64,000 bases of DNA from an uncultured Clostridia bacterium (GTDB lineage Bacteria; Bacillota; Clostridia; Oscillospirales; Ruminococcaceae), in assembly GCA_947589185.1 (NCBI GenBank), contig CANQCK010000001.1, positions 310,001 through 374,000 on the forward strand, given 5' to 3'. This document shows positions 17,097-24,600 of this stretch, piece after piece (position 1 is the stretch's first letter; every line of letters begins with the position of its first letter). Position numbers and translations under genes: made by a program. The notes below the pieces were generated by a model. The model saw nothing but the letters and a program-made list of their open reading frames with translations. It ran no database searches and was not told the DNA's origin.

Positions 17097-17125
17097 TTGA
17101 CAAACGAATTGCTTTATGATAAATT
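17097..17125 (+). promoter_or_regulatory. Outward promoter at edge of invertible segment
   Basis: Perfect TTGACA, 17-bp spacer and TAAATT point right. The expected start site falls at about 17132, next to the right inverted repeat. In this orientation the transcript would meet the terminator at 17171-17207 after about 75 nt. After inversion it would read into the surface operon. Confidence 0.65.
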
Positions 17126-17132
17126 TTTAAGC

Positions 17133-17157
17133 ACAGAGTAATTAACTCTGCGAAAAA
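17133..17157. repeat. Right inverted repeat of candidate invertible segment
   Basis: This is the exact 25-bp reverse complement of 15733-15757, with 1,375 bp between the two copies. It contains CAGAGTAATTAACTCTG. Confidence 0.85.
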
Positions 17158-17170
17158 TCATAGAAGCACA

Positions 17171-17207
17171 AACAGCGAGGATGAAAAAATCGTCCCCGCT
17201 GTTTTTA
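17171..17207 (+). terminator. Terminator facing the outward promoter
   Basis: AACAGCG and CGCTGTT with an inner GGA/TCC pair form a stem followed by TTTATT. No plus-strand gene precedes it, so its likely role is to stop transcription from the promoter at 17097. Confidence 0.65.
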
Positions 17208-17320
17208 TTCTCAGAATAGAATAACTATAAATTTCACGAACCAAATTATATTGCAAATTTCTATTATTTATAATAAAATTCTATCATTTATAATTTAATG
17301 TGTCAATTTGCATTAAAATA

Positions 17321-17350
17321 ACAAAAAGCCCCTCTGTTCTAACAGAGGGG
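17321..17350 (-). terminator. Terminator at right end of cassette
   Basis: CCCCTCTGTT and AACAGAGGGG form a perfect stem with CTTTTTGTTATTTT after it on the minus strand. It stops leftward transcription from the Mn-catalase gene and abuts the hxlR remnant exactly. Confidence 0.75.
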
Positions 17351-17442
17351 AATATTCTCTCACCAAGCTCGGTCAAAGCCTTAAACCTATTCTTGACGCT
17401 ATGAAAAATTGGGGCAAGATGTATAAATCTTCTTCAAATTAA
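17350..17442 (+). pseudogene. hxlR 3' remnant (right copy of direct repeat)
   Basis: The sequence encodes EYSLTKLGQSLKPILDAM and a further 12 residues to a TAA stop, closely matching the last 31 codons of the HxlR gene. No 5' part is present. It is best explained as the original end of the target gene, displaced when the cassette integrated at 13.6 kb. Confidence 0.85.
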
Positions 17443-17445
17443 AAG

Positions 17446-17480
17446 GGCAATCATCAATTAAGATGACTGCCGCTTTCTTT
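17446..17480 (+). terminator. Former hxlR terminator
   Basis: GGCAATCATC and GATGACTGCC (one mismatch) form a stem followed by CTTTCTTTTT on the plus strand. It directly follows the remnant stop codon, which supports the idea that this was the original hxlR end. Confidence 0.65.
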
Positions 17481-17484
17481 TTAA

Positions 17485-18153
17485 TTAGCTGAATGACGGA
17501 GGCGTTACATCTGTATGCGAAAAACTATTGTCGGTCGGCGACGGCTCAGACATACTAAAATACATCTTCGCCGCCTTAGTCGTTCCGAAGTCTCGGTTTG
17601 AACCTGTTTCCTGTACCTTGTTAAACGCCTCCCTAAATAATGCGTTATGTGCCTCCTCTCTGTTAAGAAGAAAATCTATCGTCTCTTTTACTTTCTTATC
17701 GTCTATCTGTCTGTAGAGATACTCGTATACTACCTTTGCTCTCTGCTCTGACGCTATGTTTGACAGCAAATCTGCACATAAATCTCCCGTAACAGATACA
17801 TAATCTCCCGTCCACGAATAGCCCGACGCATTTATTAGACCGGGATTTAATCCCAATAGAACGTGCGTCTCGATTTCTCCGGCAGGAACCGTTTTTGCGT
17901 CTACATCGTGACCGTTTAGCAGATTTATAGTCTCTGCTACCATCTCCATATGACCAAGCTCCTCTGCCGCAATATCAAGAAATAAATCCTTGATCTCAGG
18001 ATCCTTTATCCTAAAGCTCTGCGACATATACTGTAATGCCGCTTTCAATTCTCCGTTCGCTCCGCCTAACTGCTCCTGCATCAGTGCCGCATACTGCGGA
18101 TTTGGCTTTTCAACTTCTACAGGGTGAAATAATTGCTTTTCGTGCTTGAACAT
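17485..18153 (-). CDS. Manganese catalase / CotJC-like protein
   Basis: This 222-aa ferritin-like four-helix protein has AAEELGHMEM and REEAHNALFREA with the Glu and His ligands of the di-manganese site, and ELKAALQYMSQSF for the first ligand helix. Length fits CotJC and short Mn-catalases. CotJC is a spore coat protein, and sporulation genes are present elsewhere in the window. The enzyme would disproportionate hydrogen peroxide. The gene is monocistronic and followed by the terminator at 17321. Confidence 0.85.
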   Translation of the reverse strand: MFKHEKQLFHPVEVEKPNPQYAALMQEQLGGANGELKAALQYMSQSFRIKDPEIKDLFLDIAAEELGHMEMVAETINLLNGHDVDAKTVPAGEIETHVLLGLNPGLINASGYSWTGDYVSVTGDLCADLLSNIASEQRAKVVYEYLYRQIDDKKVKETIDFLLNREEAHNALFREAFNKVQETGSNRDFGTTKAAKMYFSMSEPSPTDNSFSHTDVTPPSFS

Positions 18154-18402
18154 ATATACACCTTCCCTTTAATTTTTTATTATTGTTTCCTGAATTTCTT
18201 GAAATATACATACATTATAAATATCCCATCATAGCCGGGGGTATTTCATATGCGGGCAAAGCTCTCTCTTATTAGCATCACCTTAAAGTGTCTGTCAGTA
18301 TGACACTTGCGTTTTCCCCTTACTTGTGACTCGTAAACAAGTTTTCATATGGGACGGTTCAAATTAATGTCTCTGCTTTTTCTTTTTTATTTTTAAAAAA
18401 AT

Positions 18403-18464
18403 GAACATTTGTTCTTGACAAGTAGAAACAAATGTTCTATAATAAACATAGAGAACTAATGTTC
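18403..18464 (+). promoter_or_regulatory. SOS-controlled promoter with three LexA-type boxes
   Basis: A perfect TTGACA (18415-18420), 17-bp spacer and TATAAT (18438-18443) are overlapped by GAACATTTGTTC (18403), AAACAAATGTTC (18426) and GAACTAATGTTC (18453). GAAC-N4-GTTC is the Gram-positive LexA box. It drives dinB. Confidence 0.85.
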
Positions 18465-18522
18465 TTTCCCTTTAAGGCGATTGAAGTCTTAAAGGTATAA
18501 AAATAAAAAAGGATGAATGATT

Positions 18523-19803
18523 ATGGAAACACAAACTGAAAGGGTCATACTTCACATTGATATGAACAACTGCTATGCATCTATTGAATGTAAGCTTAAT
18601 CCTGAGCTTAAAGGAAAATGCGTAGCTGTTGCCGGAAATCAGGAGGAGCGTCACGGAATTATACTTGCCAAAAACGAACTTGCAAAAGGTTTTGGCGTAC
18701 AGACCGGAGAACCAATCTGGCAAGCTAAGAAAAAATGTCCTCAGCTTATTCTGGTACCGCCCAGATATGAGGAATATCTAAAACATTCAAAGGCAGCGAG
18801 AAAAATATACTCTGACTATACAGACAAGATTGAACCTTTCGGTATAGATGAATGCTGGATAGACATAACCGGCTATTGGCGAAACGGCAAGCAGGCAGAC
18901 GGAAAGATAATTGCTGATGAAATAAGAGAAAGAGTAAAATCAGAATTAGGAATTACAGTATCTATCGGCGTTAGCTTCAATAAAATCTTTGCAAAGCTGG
19001 GTTCTGATATGAAAAAGCCTGACGCCACTACGGTCATTTCATATAAGGGTAAAGATTGCTTTAAAGAAAAGGTTTTTCCACTTGATGTAGGAGAACTTTT
19101 ATATGTAGGAAAGGCAACAAAGAAAAGGCTCAACCAAAGAGGAATTTTCACAATAGGAGAACTGGCAAAAACGCCTGTTTCACTTCTTCAAAGCTGGCTT
19201 GGCAAATGGGGACAATATCTCTGGGTTTATGCAAACGGACTTGATATAACTCCTGTTGAAAGCGACGGTCATAAACCTCTGGTTAAATCGGTAAGCAACG
19301 GAACTACCTCGTACCGTGACCTTGAAAACGACAACGATGTAAAAATAATCACATTTGCATTGGCAGAAAGCATAGCATCAAGACTTCGGGCAATCCACTC
19401 AAAATGTGAGACCGTTTCCATTTCGGTAAAAAACAATCAGCTATACACTTATTCTCGGCAAAAGAAGCTGTATATTCCCACAAACGACGCCTACGAAATT
19501 GCAGAAATTGCACTCTCGCTTTACAAAGAATCATACAACTTGGCGGCAGGTAATCCTATCCGTGCAGTATCAATTTGCGTTTCCGAGCTTAAAGATATTT
19601 ACTCAGACTACCAGACCTCAATTCTTGAAAATTCAGATAAAAACAGAAAGCAGGAAAGTCTCAACAAAACAGTTGACCTTCTCCGAGAAAAGTACGGCTA
19701 TACCTGTATAAGAAGAGCAGTTGTCGTAAGCGACAAGGGCTTTGCAAACTTCTCGGCAAAAATACAAAATGAAATACATCCTGTCGGGGTATATCACGCC
19801 TAA
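18523..19803 (+). CDS. dinB: DNA polymerase IV (Y-family)
   Basis: This is about 427 residues from the ATG at 18523, which has a better-spaced AAGGA than the ATG two codons earlier. Y-family motifs are clear: HIDMNNCYASIE with catalytic Asp, FGIDECWIDITG with the catalytic Asp-Glu pair, and ITVSIGVSFNKIFAKLGSD. A helix-hairpin-helix region (KRLNQRGIFTIGELA) and little-finger domain follow. It performs translesion synthesis. The three LexA-type boxes upstream indicate SOS induction. It is monocistronic with its own terminator. No lexA gene is in the window. Confidence 0.93.
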   Translation: METQTERVILHIDMNNCYASIECKLNPELKGKCVAVAGNQEERHGIILAKNELAKGFGVQTGEPIWQAKKKCPQLILVPPRYEEYLKHSKAARKIYSDYTDKIEPFGIDECWIDITGYWRNGKQADGKIIADEIRERVKSELGITVSIGVSFNKIFAKLGSDMKKPDATTVISYKGKDCFKEKVFPLDVGELLYVGKATKKRLNQRGIFTIGELAKTPVSLLQSWLGKWGQYLWVYANGLDITPVESDGHKPLVKSVSNGTTSYRDLENDNDVKIITFALAESIASRLRAIHSKCETVSISVKNNQLYTYSRQKKLYIPTNDAYEIAEIALSLYKESYNLAAGNPIRAVSICVSELKDIYSDYQTSILENSDKNRKQESLNKTVDLLREKYGYTCIRRAVVVSDKGFANFSAKIQNEIHPVGVYHA

Positions 19804-19811
19804 AGTATAAG

Positions 19812-19842
19812 AGCCTGAACCATTTTATGGAACAGGCTTTTA
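19812..19842 (+). terminator. dinB terminator
   Basis: AGCCTG and CAGGCT with inner CCAT/ATGG form a stem followed by TTTTAT directly after dinB. Confidence 0.8.
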
Positions 19843-19872
19843 TTTACACATATTCATCTCTTCTGCTAAAGA

Positions 19873-20640
19873 TTATCTTTTTATAATTCTTTTTATATCT
19901 CTTGCCTTTCCGGTTTGTTCATCGAAATCCACCACAACTCCGTTTATAAAGCAAGGCTCTTTGCTTTCTTCAAACATTACAGGAAAGTGAAGACGCATTT
20001 TATCAGTTGCAATATCGCTGTCAACGCCAAGCACAGAACGCTCGGGACCAGTCATACCCACATCGGTAATGTAGGCTGTATGATCGCCCAAAATCATCTC
20101 ATCAGCCGTCTGAACATGAGTGTGCGTTCCAAAAACACCTGTTACCCTGCCAGTAAAATAGTGTCCTATACACTTTTTCTCAGATGTCGCCTCAGCATGA
20201 AAATCAATAAAAATATTCGGCGTAGATATTTTTGACAACGCATTGTCTATAGCTGTAAAGGGATTGTCAATAGGTTCAAGATAAATAACGCCCATTGCAT
20301 TTATAAAAGCGACCTGAGTTCTACCCAAATCGAGAACGTACATTCCCTTCCCTATTACTCCGTCGGGGTAATTAATCGGTCTGAGAAGGTATTCGCACTC
20401 ATCATATAAGTGAACAGATTCTCTTCTCTTAAAAGAATGATTGCCGGTTGTTATAACGTCTGCACCGCAGTTTGTCAACATTTCTAGCGACGACTTAGTA
20501 ATTCCGTTTCCGGGAGCCGAATTTTCACCGTTAACAGCAAGAATATCTGCTCCATATTCTTTTTTTAAGTCGAATATGTTCTTTGCTAAAAACTCACACC
20601 CCTGCTTTGATACAACATCGCCTATAAACATTAATCTCAT
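19873..20640 (-). CDS. ymdB: YmdB-type metallophosphoesterase
   Basis: This 255-aa protein begins MRLMFIGDVVSKQG and has AVNGENSAPGNG, TTGNHSFK, DFHAEATSEK and GTHTHVQTAD. Together these give the full di-metal phosphoesterase ligand set of the YmdB (TIGR00282) family. YmdB hydrolyses 2',3'-cyclic nucleotides and influences RNA metabolism and biofilm versus motility decisions in Bacillus. Length is normal. It is 58 bp downstream of the histidine kinase on the same strand. Confidence 0.92.
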   Translation of the reverse strand: MRLMFIGDVVSKQGCEFLAKNIFDLKKEYGADILAVNGENSAPGNGITKSSLEMLTNCGADVITTGNHSFKRRESVHLYDECEYLLRPINYPDGVIGKGMYVLDLGRTQVAFINAMGVIYLEPIDNPFTAIDNALSKISTPNIFIDFHAEATSEKKCIGHYFTGRVTGVFGTHTHVQTADEMILGDHTAYITDVGMTGPERSVLGVDSDIATDKMRLHFPVMFEESKEPCFINGVVVDFDEQTGKARDIKRIIKR

Positions 20641-20698
20641 ATGCTCATACTCCGCCTAACTAAACAAATTACTTGTGATAATTTAACCTAACTATATT

Positions 20699-22210
20699 TT
20701 AATTCTTTTTAGTATTATTATCCTCAAATGAAGTTTCTTTTTTTATCGGTTTTGTATTTGTCATTTCAAACCAGAACATAGAACCCTTACCTTCTTCGCT
20801 TGATACTCCAAAAGGAAACTCATGCGATTTCAGAATTCCTTTAACTATTGATAATCCTATTCCTGTTCCTACCTTATCCCGTGCAACCTTTTTATCTCGA
20901 TAGTATCTGTCGAAAACAAGCGGCATAAGCTCTTTAGAAATTCCCTCGCCGTGGTCTATTACTTCAATTCTGACGCTGTCTTTCTCATTGATCTGTCGTA
21001 TTATAACTGTCTTATCATCACCGCAGTAATTAACTGCGTTGTTTATAAGGTTATACAAAACCTGTTCTATCTTCGTTTCATCTGCTAGACAGATCCTGTC
21101 ATCGTCTTTGTAATACTTGATATTGTAACCGTCGCGCTCAATTAAGATCTGATACCTTGAAAGCACGTCATTCATCTTATCACAAACTGAAAACTCAGAA
21201 AGCGATAGTTCAGCATTCGAGCTTTCCAGTTTAGAAAGTTCAAGAATATCATTAACAAGAAAAGCCAGTCTGTCTGATTCGTCTATGATAACCTGTATAT
21301 GCTCGGCACGCTTTTTAGGATTATCACCCGATAGATCCCTTATCATCTCGGCATACGCCTTTATCATAGTTAACGGAGTTCTAAGGTCGTGCGATACATT
21401 GGCAATAAGATCACGTCTTAAATCAGTTACCTTTTTTACTTCCTGCCCCGCATGGTTGAGTACATTTGAAAGTTCCTGGACCTCCTCATACCCTTCGCCT
21501 TCAAAATGAACGTCGTAGTTGCCTTCTGCAAATTTCTCTGCCGATTCGGTAATTTTCACAATAGGTCTTGCTATTCTCTTTGACATAAATAAAGCTATGA
21601 TAAATGCAAGTTCAAATAAAATGAAGGTTATAAAAATCAACTGTTCCTTAATTATTCTGCTCGTCGAATCTACCGGCTCAACCGAACTTTCCAAAAACAG
21701 CAGCTTAGGAGTTCCGTTTAATTCGATCTTAGTTACATAAAAAAGCTCTTTGCTTTCTGTCTCTTTATTCTCATAGATTTCAGAAATGCTGTTTTTACCG
21801 CTGCTTAAAAGCCTGTTTCTGAATTTATAAATATACTGCCCGAACTTTTTCTCAACATCTGCATTGAAATATGAATATCGCCCGAGATAATTTGCATTAT
21901 GCTCGACATTCCCCAAAGTATCGGTAATTAAAATCGTAGCACTGTTCTGAAAAGCCAGACTGTTGATAAGAGCGTCAAGATTATAAGAATCTATGTTTTC
22001 AGAAATCTGTTCAGCACACGATTCTAAATCCCTTACCTTCATAGACTGATAATACATCTCAATAAAAAAATACTGAAAAAGCCATAGCAAAAGCAAAATT
22101 ATTATTGTGAAAACCATAAAGCTTACCCAGATATATGTTACAAGACTTTTCTGCTTTTTTACAGATTCAACAGCATTATCAGCTTTTTTACTATTAAACA
22201 ATCTTTTCAA
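20699..22210 (-). CDS. Sensor histidine kinase (PhoR/ResE type)
   Basis: This 503-aa kinase has two transmembrane helices (about 28-50 and 192-210) around a 140-residue extracytoplasmic sensor. A HAMP domain follows, then HisKA with ANVSHDLRTPLTMIKAYAE, and HATPase_c with NLINNAVNYCGD, DHGEGISKELM and GTGIGLSIVKGIL. Its start overlaps the response regulator end by 17 bp, so they form a two-component operon. The signal is unknown. Confidence 0.92.
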   Translation of the reverse strand: MKRLFNSKKADNAVESVKKQKSLVTYIWVSFMVFTIIILLLLWLFQYFFIEMYYQSMKVRDLESCAEQISENIDSYNLDALINSLAFQNSATILITDTLGNVEHNANYLGRYSYFNADVEKKFGQYIYKFRNRLLSSGKNSISEIYENKETESKELFYVTKIELNGTPKLLFLESSVEPVDSTSRIIKEQLIFITFILFELAFIIALFMSKRIARPIVKITESAEKFAEGNYDVHFEGEGYEEVQELSNVLNHAGQEVKKVTDLRRDLIANVSHDLRTPLTMIKAYAEMIRDLSGDNPKKRAEHIQVIIDESDRLAFLVNDILELSKLESSNAELSLSEFSVCDKMNDVLSRYQILIERDGYNIKYYKDDDRICLADETKIEQVLYNLINNAVNYCGDDKTVIIRQINEKDSVRIEVIDHGEGISKELMPLVFDRYYRDKKVARDKVGTGIGLSIVKGILKSHEFPFGVSSEEGKGSMFWFEMTNTKPIKKETSFEDNNTKKN

Positions 22211-22871
22211 ACTTATATCCCATTCCTCTCAAGGTTACTATAAGATTTCTATATTCGCCCAAGCTGTTTCTTAACATTTTAATGTGTGTGTCAACCGTTC
22301 TGTCATCTCCGTAAAAGTCATATCCCCACACTTCTTCTAACAGTCTGTCTCTTGAAAGTGCTATGTTCATATTTTTCACCAGATAAAACAAAAGGTCATA
22401 CTCTTTTGGAGTCATTGAAATTTTTTCGCCGTCAATCAAAACCTCTCTTGCAGTAAAGTTAATAGTCAGACCTTTATATTTTACTATATCCTCTTTGTTG
22501 CTAACAGGGTTAGCTCTGCTTATTACCGCACGAATTCTTGCCATAAGCTCTTTCGGCGAAAACGGCTTTACTACATAGTCATCGATTCCCAACTCAAAGC
22601 CAAACAGCTTGTCATACTCCTCTCCCCTTGCTGAAAGCATAATAACAGGTACGCTGCTTGTCTTTCTTATCTCACGAACAGCCGAATAACCGTCCAGCTT
22701 CGGCATCATAATATCCATAATAATTATGCTGATATCATCAATTTCCGAAACCTTTTTTACTGCTTCCATACCGTCTTCAGCCTCAGCAATTTCAAAGCCC
22801 TCGAATTCAGCATATTCACGCACAACATCTCTTATTTTCTTTTCATCGTCCACAATAAGTATTTTTGGCAT
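22194..22871 (-). CDS. OmpR-family response regulator
   Basis: AAAGGAG precedes the ATG at 22871, giving about 225 residues (the track starts eight codons early). The receiver domain begins PKILIVDDEKKIRD, with phospho-acceptor Asp in IIIMDIMMPKLDG and the Lys in YVVKPFSPKEL. The C-terminal winged helix includes EVWGYDFYGDDRTVDTHI. It is cognate to the downstream overlapping kinase. A 9-bp inverted repeat just upstream could be an autoregulatory site. Confidence 0.93.
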   Translation of the reverse strand: MPKILIVDDEKKIRDVVREYAEFEGFEIAEAEDGMEAVKKVSEIDDISIIIMDIMMPKLDGYSAVREIRKTSSVPVIMLSARGEEYDKLFGFELGIDDYVVKPFSPKELMARIRAVISRANPVSNKEDIVKYKGLTINFTAREVLIDGEKISMTPKEYDLLFYLVKNMNIALSRDRLLEEVWGYDFYGDDRTVDTHIKMLRNSLGEYRNLIVTLRGMGYKFEKIV

Positions 22872-22923
22872 AATTATCTTCTCCTTTTCAGGCATTTGTC
22901 ATTTCTATCTGTATTAACACTAT

Positions 22924-22946
22924 CACCTGATTGTGTAAATCAAGTG
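22924..22946. promoter_or_regulatory. Inverted repeat upstream of response regulator
   Basis: CACCTGATT and AATCAAGTG flank GTGTA with one mismatch, about 50 bp before the regulator start. It is a candidate operator or leader hairpin. Confidence 0.35.
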
Positions 22947-22981
22947 ACAAACAGTAAAAATACTGCTTCAAATAAGAATTA

Positions 22982-23010
22982 TTGACATAAACTGCTTACA
23001 TCTCTATAAT
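22982..23010 (+). promoter_or_regulatory. Promoter for GNAT gene
   Basis: TTGACA, 17-bp spacer and TATAAT, a perfect consensus, about 55 bp before the acetyltransferase start. Confidence 0.8.
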
Positions 23011-23065
23011 GTAATTATACTATATCATAAATAATAATACAATACAAAAATCGGAGGAGACTTTT

Positions 23066-23524
23066 ATGGTAAGACCGTTTAAGAAAACAGATTTAGAAAA
23101 TTGTGTAAGACTGCTAATCGATGTATACTACAATAATCCGTGGAACAACAAGTGGAATGAGAAAACCGGAACACGGTATTTAGATGAAATATCTGACCTT
23201 AAACGATTCGTCGGTTTTGTTTATGAAGATGATAAAACAGGTGAAATAATCGGTGCTGTATTTGCAAATGAGCAGGTTTGGTGGTCGGGGGACGAGCTTT
23301 ATATTTACGAGCTTTTTGTGTCAAACAAACACCATAAAGAGGGCATCGCAAAAAGTCTTATATCAGCTCTTGAAAAGCATATTGAAGAAAAAGGTATTGA
23401 ATGTATTACACTGCTTACCAACAATAAAACACCTGCTCCCGAATTTTATAAGCATCTGGGCTTTGAAAAACTTGAATATACCGAGTATTATTGCAGAAAA
23501 GCACTTAACAAATATAAAATATAA
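23066..23524 (+). CDS. GNAT family N-acetyltransferase
   Basis: This 152-aa protein has the acetyl-CoA-binding motif VSNKHHKEGIAKSLISALE (motif A) and late TPAPEFYKHLGFEK, typical of GNAT enzymes. GGAGGAG precedes the ATG. The acceptor substrate cannot be told from the sequence. It is monocistronic: a perfect-consensus promoter lies upstream, and a terminator shared with the converging DUF1893 gene lies after it. Confidence 0.85.
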   Translation: MVRPFKKTDLENCVRLLIDVYYNNPWNNKWNEKTGTRYLDEISDLKRFVGFVYEDDKTGEIIGAVFANEQVWWSGDELYIYELFVSNKHHKEGIAKSLISALEKHIEEKGIECITLLTNNKTPAPEFYKHLGFEKLEYTEYYCRKALNKYKI

Positions 23525-23526
23525 AA

Positions 23527-23556
23527 ATCGGAAGACCTACAGCCCTCCGATATTTT
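23527..23556. terminator. Terminator between convergent genes
   Basis: ATCGGA and TCCGAT form a stem followed by ATTTTTAT on the plus strand. The stem also stands after the stop of the minus-strand DUF1893 gene. Confidence 0.65.
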
Positions 23557-23565
23557 TATAATATA

Positions 23566-24006
23566 TTAGTTATTTGAAACCTCTGGAAAGGTCATTAATT
23601 CAAGTCTCTGCTTGATTTTTTCAAAAGCTGTTATCGGATCATTAATATCCTGTACTGTTTTTTCCATCGGACAAATATCCGTATCAGACCTATTTCTGAT
23701 AACCTCAACTGACAGATCATAAAATGCCTCAATGCCGTTCTTAGAGAGAATATCGATTGCTCCTTTGCTCATAACAGGAGCGTATACCGAATCGACATTG
23801 AGCAATACATAGAGAAAAGCGGCAGCCTTCCCTACCACCTTATCGGCAGCACAGAAGCCTTTTAATCCTGTTTGAGAATTTAACCAGTCAACAAGCGGTT
23901 TTACACCTCTCACAGTGCTCGTGATTAACTCATCATCCTTGCACAGAACGCAAGTGTATTCGCCCTTGAAAAGCAAATCAACAGCTTTTTTTAAATCAGC
24001 CTTCAT
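23566..24006 (-). CDS. DUF1893 family protein
   Basis: The track frame begins 26 codons early inside the upstream gene. The natural start is ATG at 24006 (MKADLKKAVDLLFKGEYTCV) with GGAG upstream, giving 146 residues. The content is typical of DUF1893: CVLCKDDELITSTVRGVKPL and GKAAAFLYVLLNVDSVYAPVMS. These are small soluble proteins with a cytidine-deaminase-like fold and no settled function. The start overlaps the ECF S-component stop by 11 bp, so the two are co-translated and could be functionally linked. Confidence 0.75.
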   Translation of the reverse strand: MKADLKKAVDLLFKGEYTCVLCKDDELITSTVRGVKPLVDWLNSQTGLKGFCAADKVVGKAAAFLYVLLNVDSVYAPVMSKGAIDILSKNGIEAFYDLSVEVIRNRSDTDICPMEKTVQDINDPITAFEKIKQRLELMTFPEVSNN

Positions 24007-24565
24007 TCTTTGAGTTCTCCACACGGTAAACAATAAGAGGAAGCAACGCCCACTGAAGAACGATACCGAAAATTCCAACGCCAATGCTCATCCATATTGC
24101 AGAAACATTCACGCTCTCATTTCCAAATGCAAAAACTGAAATAAGTATTGCAGCAGCACGAACTGCACGTCCTGCAACCTGAGTAATAAGTACCTTTGCA
24201 ATTGTCGGCATTTTCACGTTTCTTAGAAGACCTGCGAAAAGACCGTATGCACAAAGCTCAATCATCATAAACGGAAGCATAGCAGCTACAGGCATACCCG
24301 AAATTGCAAAGCTTGCCAGAGGTCCCAGCAAACCTGAAATCGCTCCTGCATACGGACCTGCTAAAAGACCAACTAAAATGATAGGCAGATGCATAGGTAA
24401 AAATGTTTCGCCAAGTGCAGTTCCAAGCCCTGAAACAGCACCGAGAAAATGAAACAACTGCGGAACAGCAACTGCCGCAGCAATTGCTGTGATTGCAGCA
24501 AATATCTGAATTTTTATTGACAGGTGTGGTTTTGTAATGGATTTCAATACTTCTGTATTTGTCAT
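23996..24565 (-). CDS. ECF transporter S component
   Basis: This 189-aa hydrophobic protein has about six transmembrane segments and the substrate-binding-type signature FLPMHLPIILVGLLAGPYAG near residues 56-75, typical of ECF vitamin transporter S components. The energising A, A' and T subunits are not in the window, so it would use a shared module. The substrate cannot be assigned and no riboswitch was recognised upstream. It is coupled to the DUF1893 gene. Confidence 0.8.
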   Translation of the reverse strand: MTNTEVLKSITKPHLSIKIQIFAAITAIAAAVAVPQLFHFLGAVSGLGTALGETFLPMHLPIILVGLLAGPYAGAISGLLGPLASFAISGMPVAAMLPFMMIELCAYGLFAGLLRNVKMPTIAKVLITQVAGRAVRAAAILISVFAFGNESVNVSAIWMSIGVGIFGIVLQWALLPLIVYRVENSKNEG

Positions 24566-24600
24566 AATAAACTCTCCTTTAACATTTAATAGAACTACTC

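Noticed and set aside
17321-17350. Terminal inverted repeat of an insertion sequence
   Set aside because: The palindrome has a T-run on the minus strand and no partner at the other cassette end, so a terminator is the better reading.
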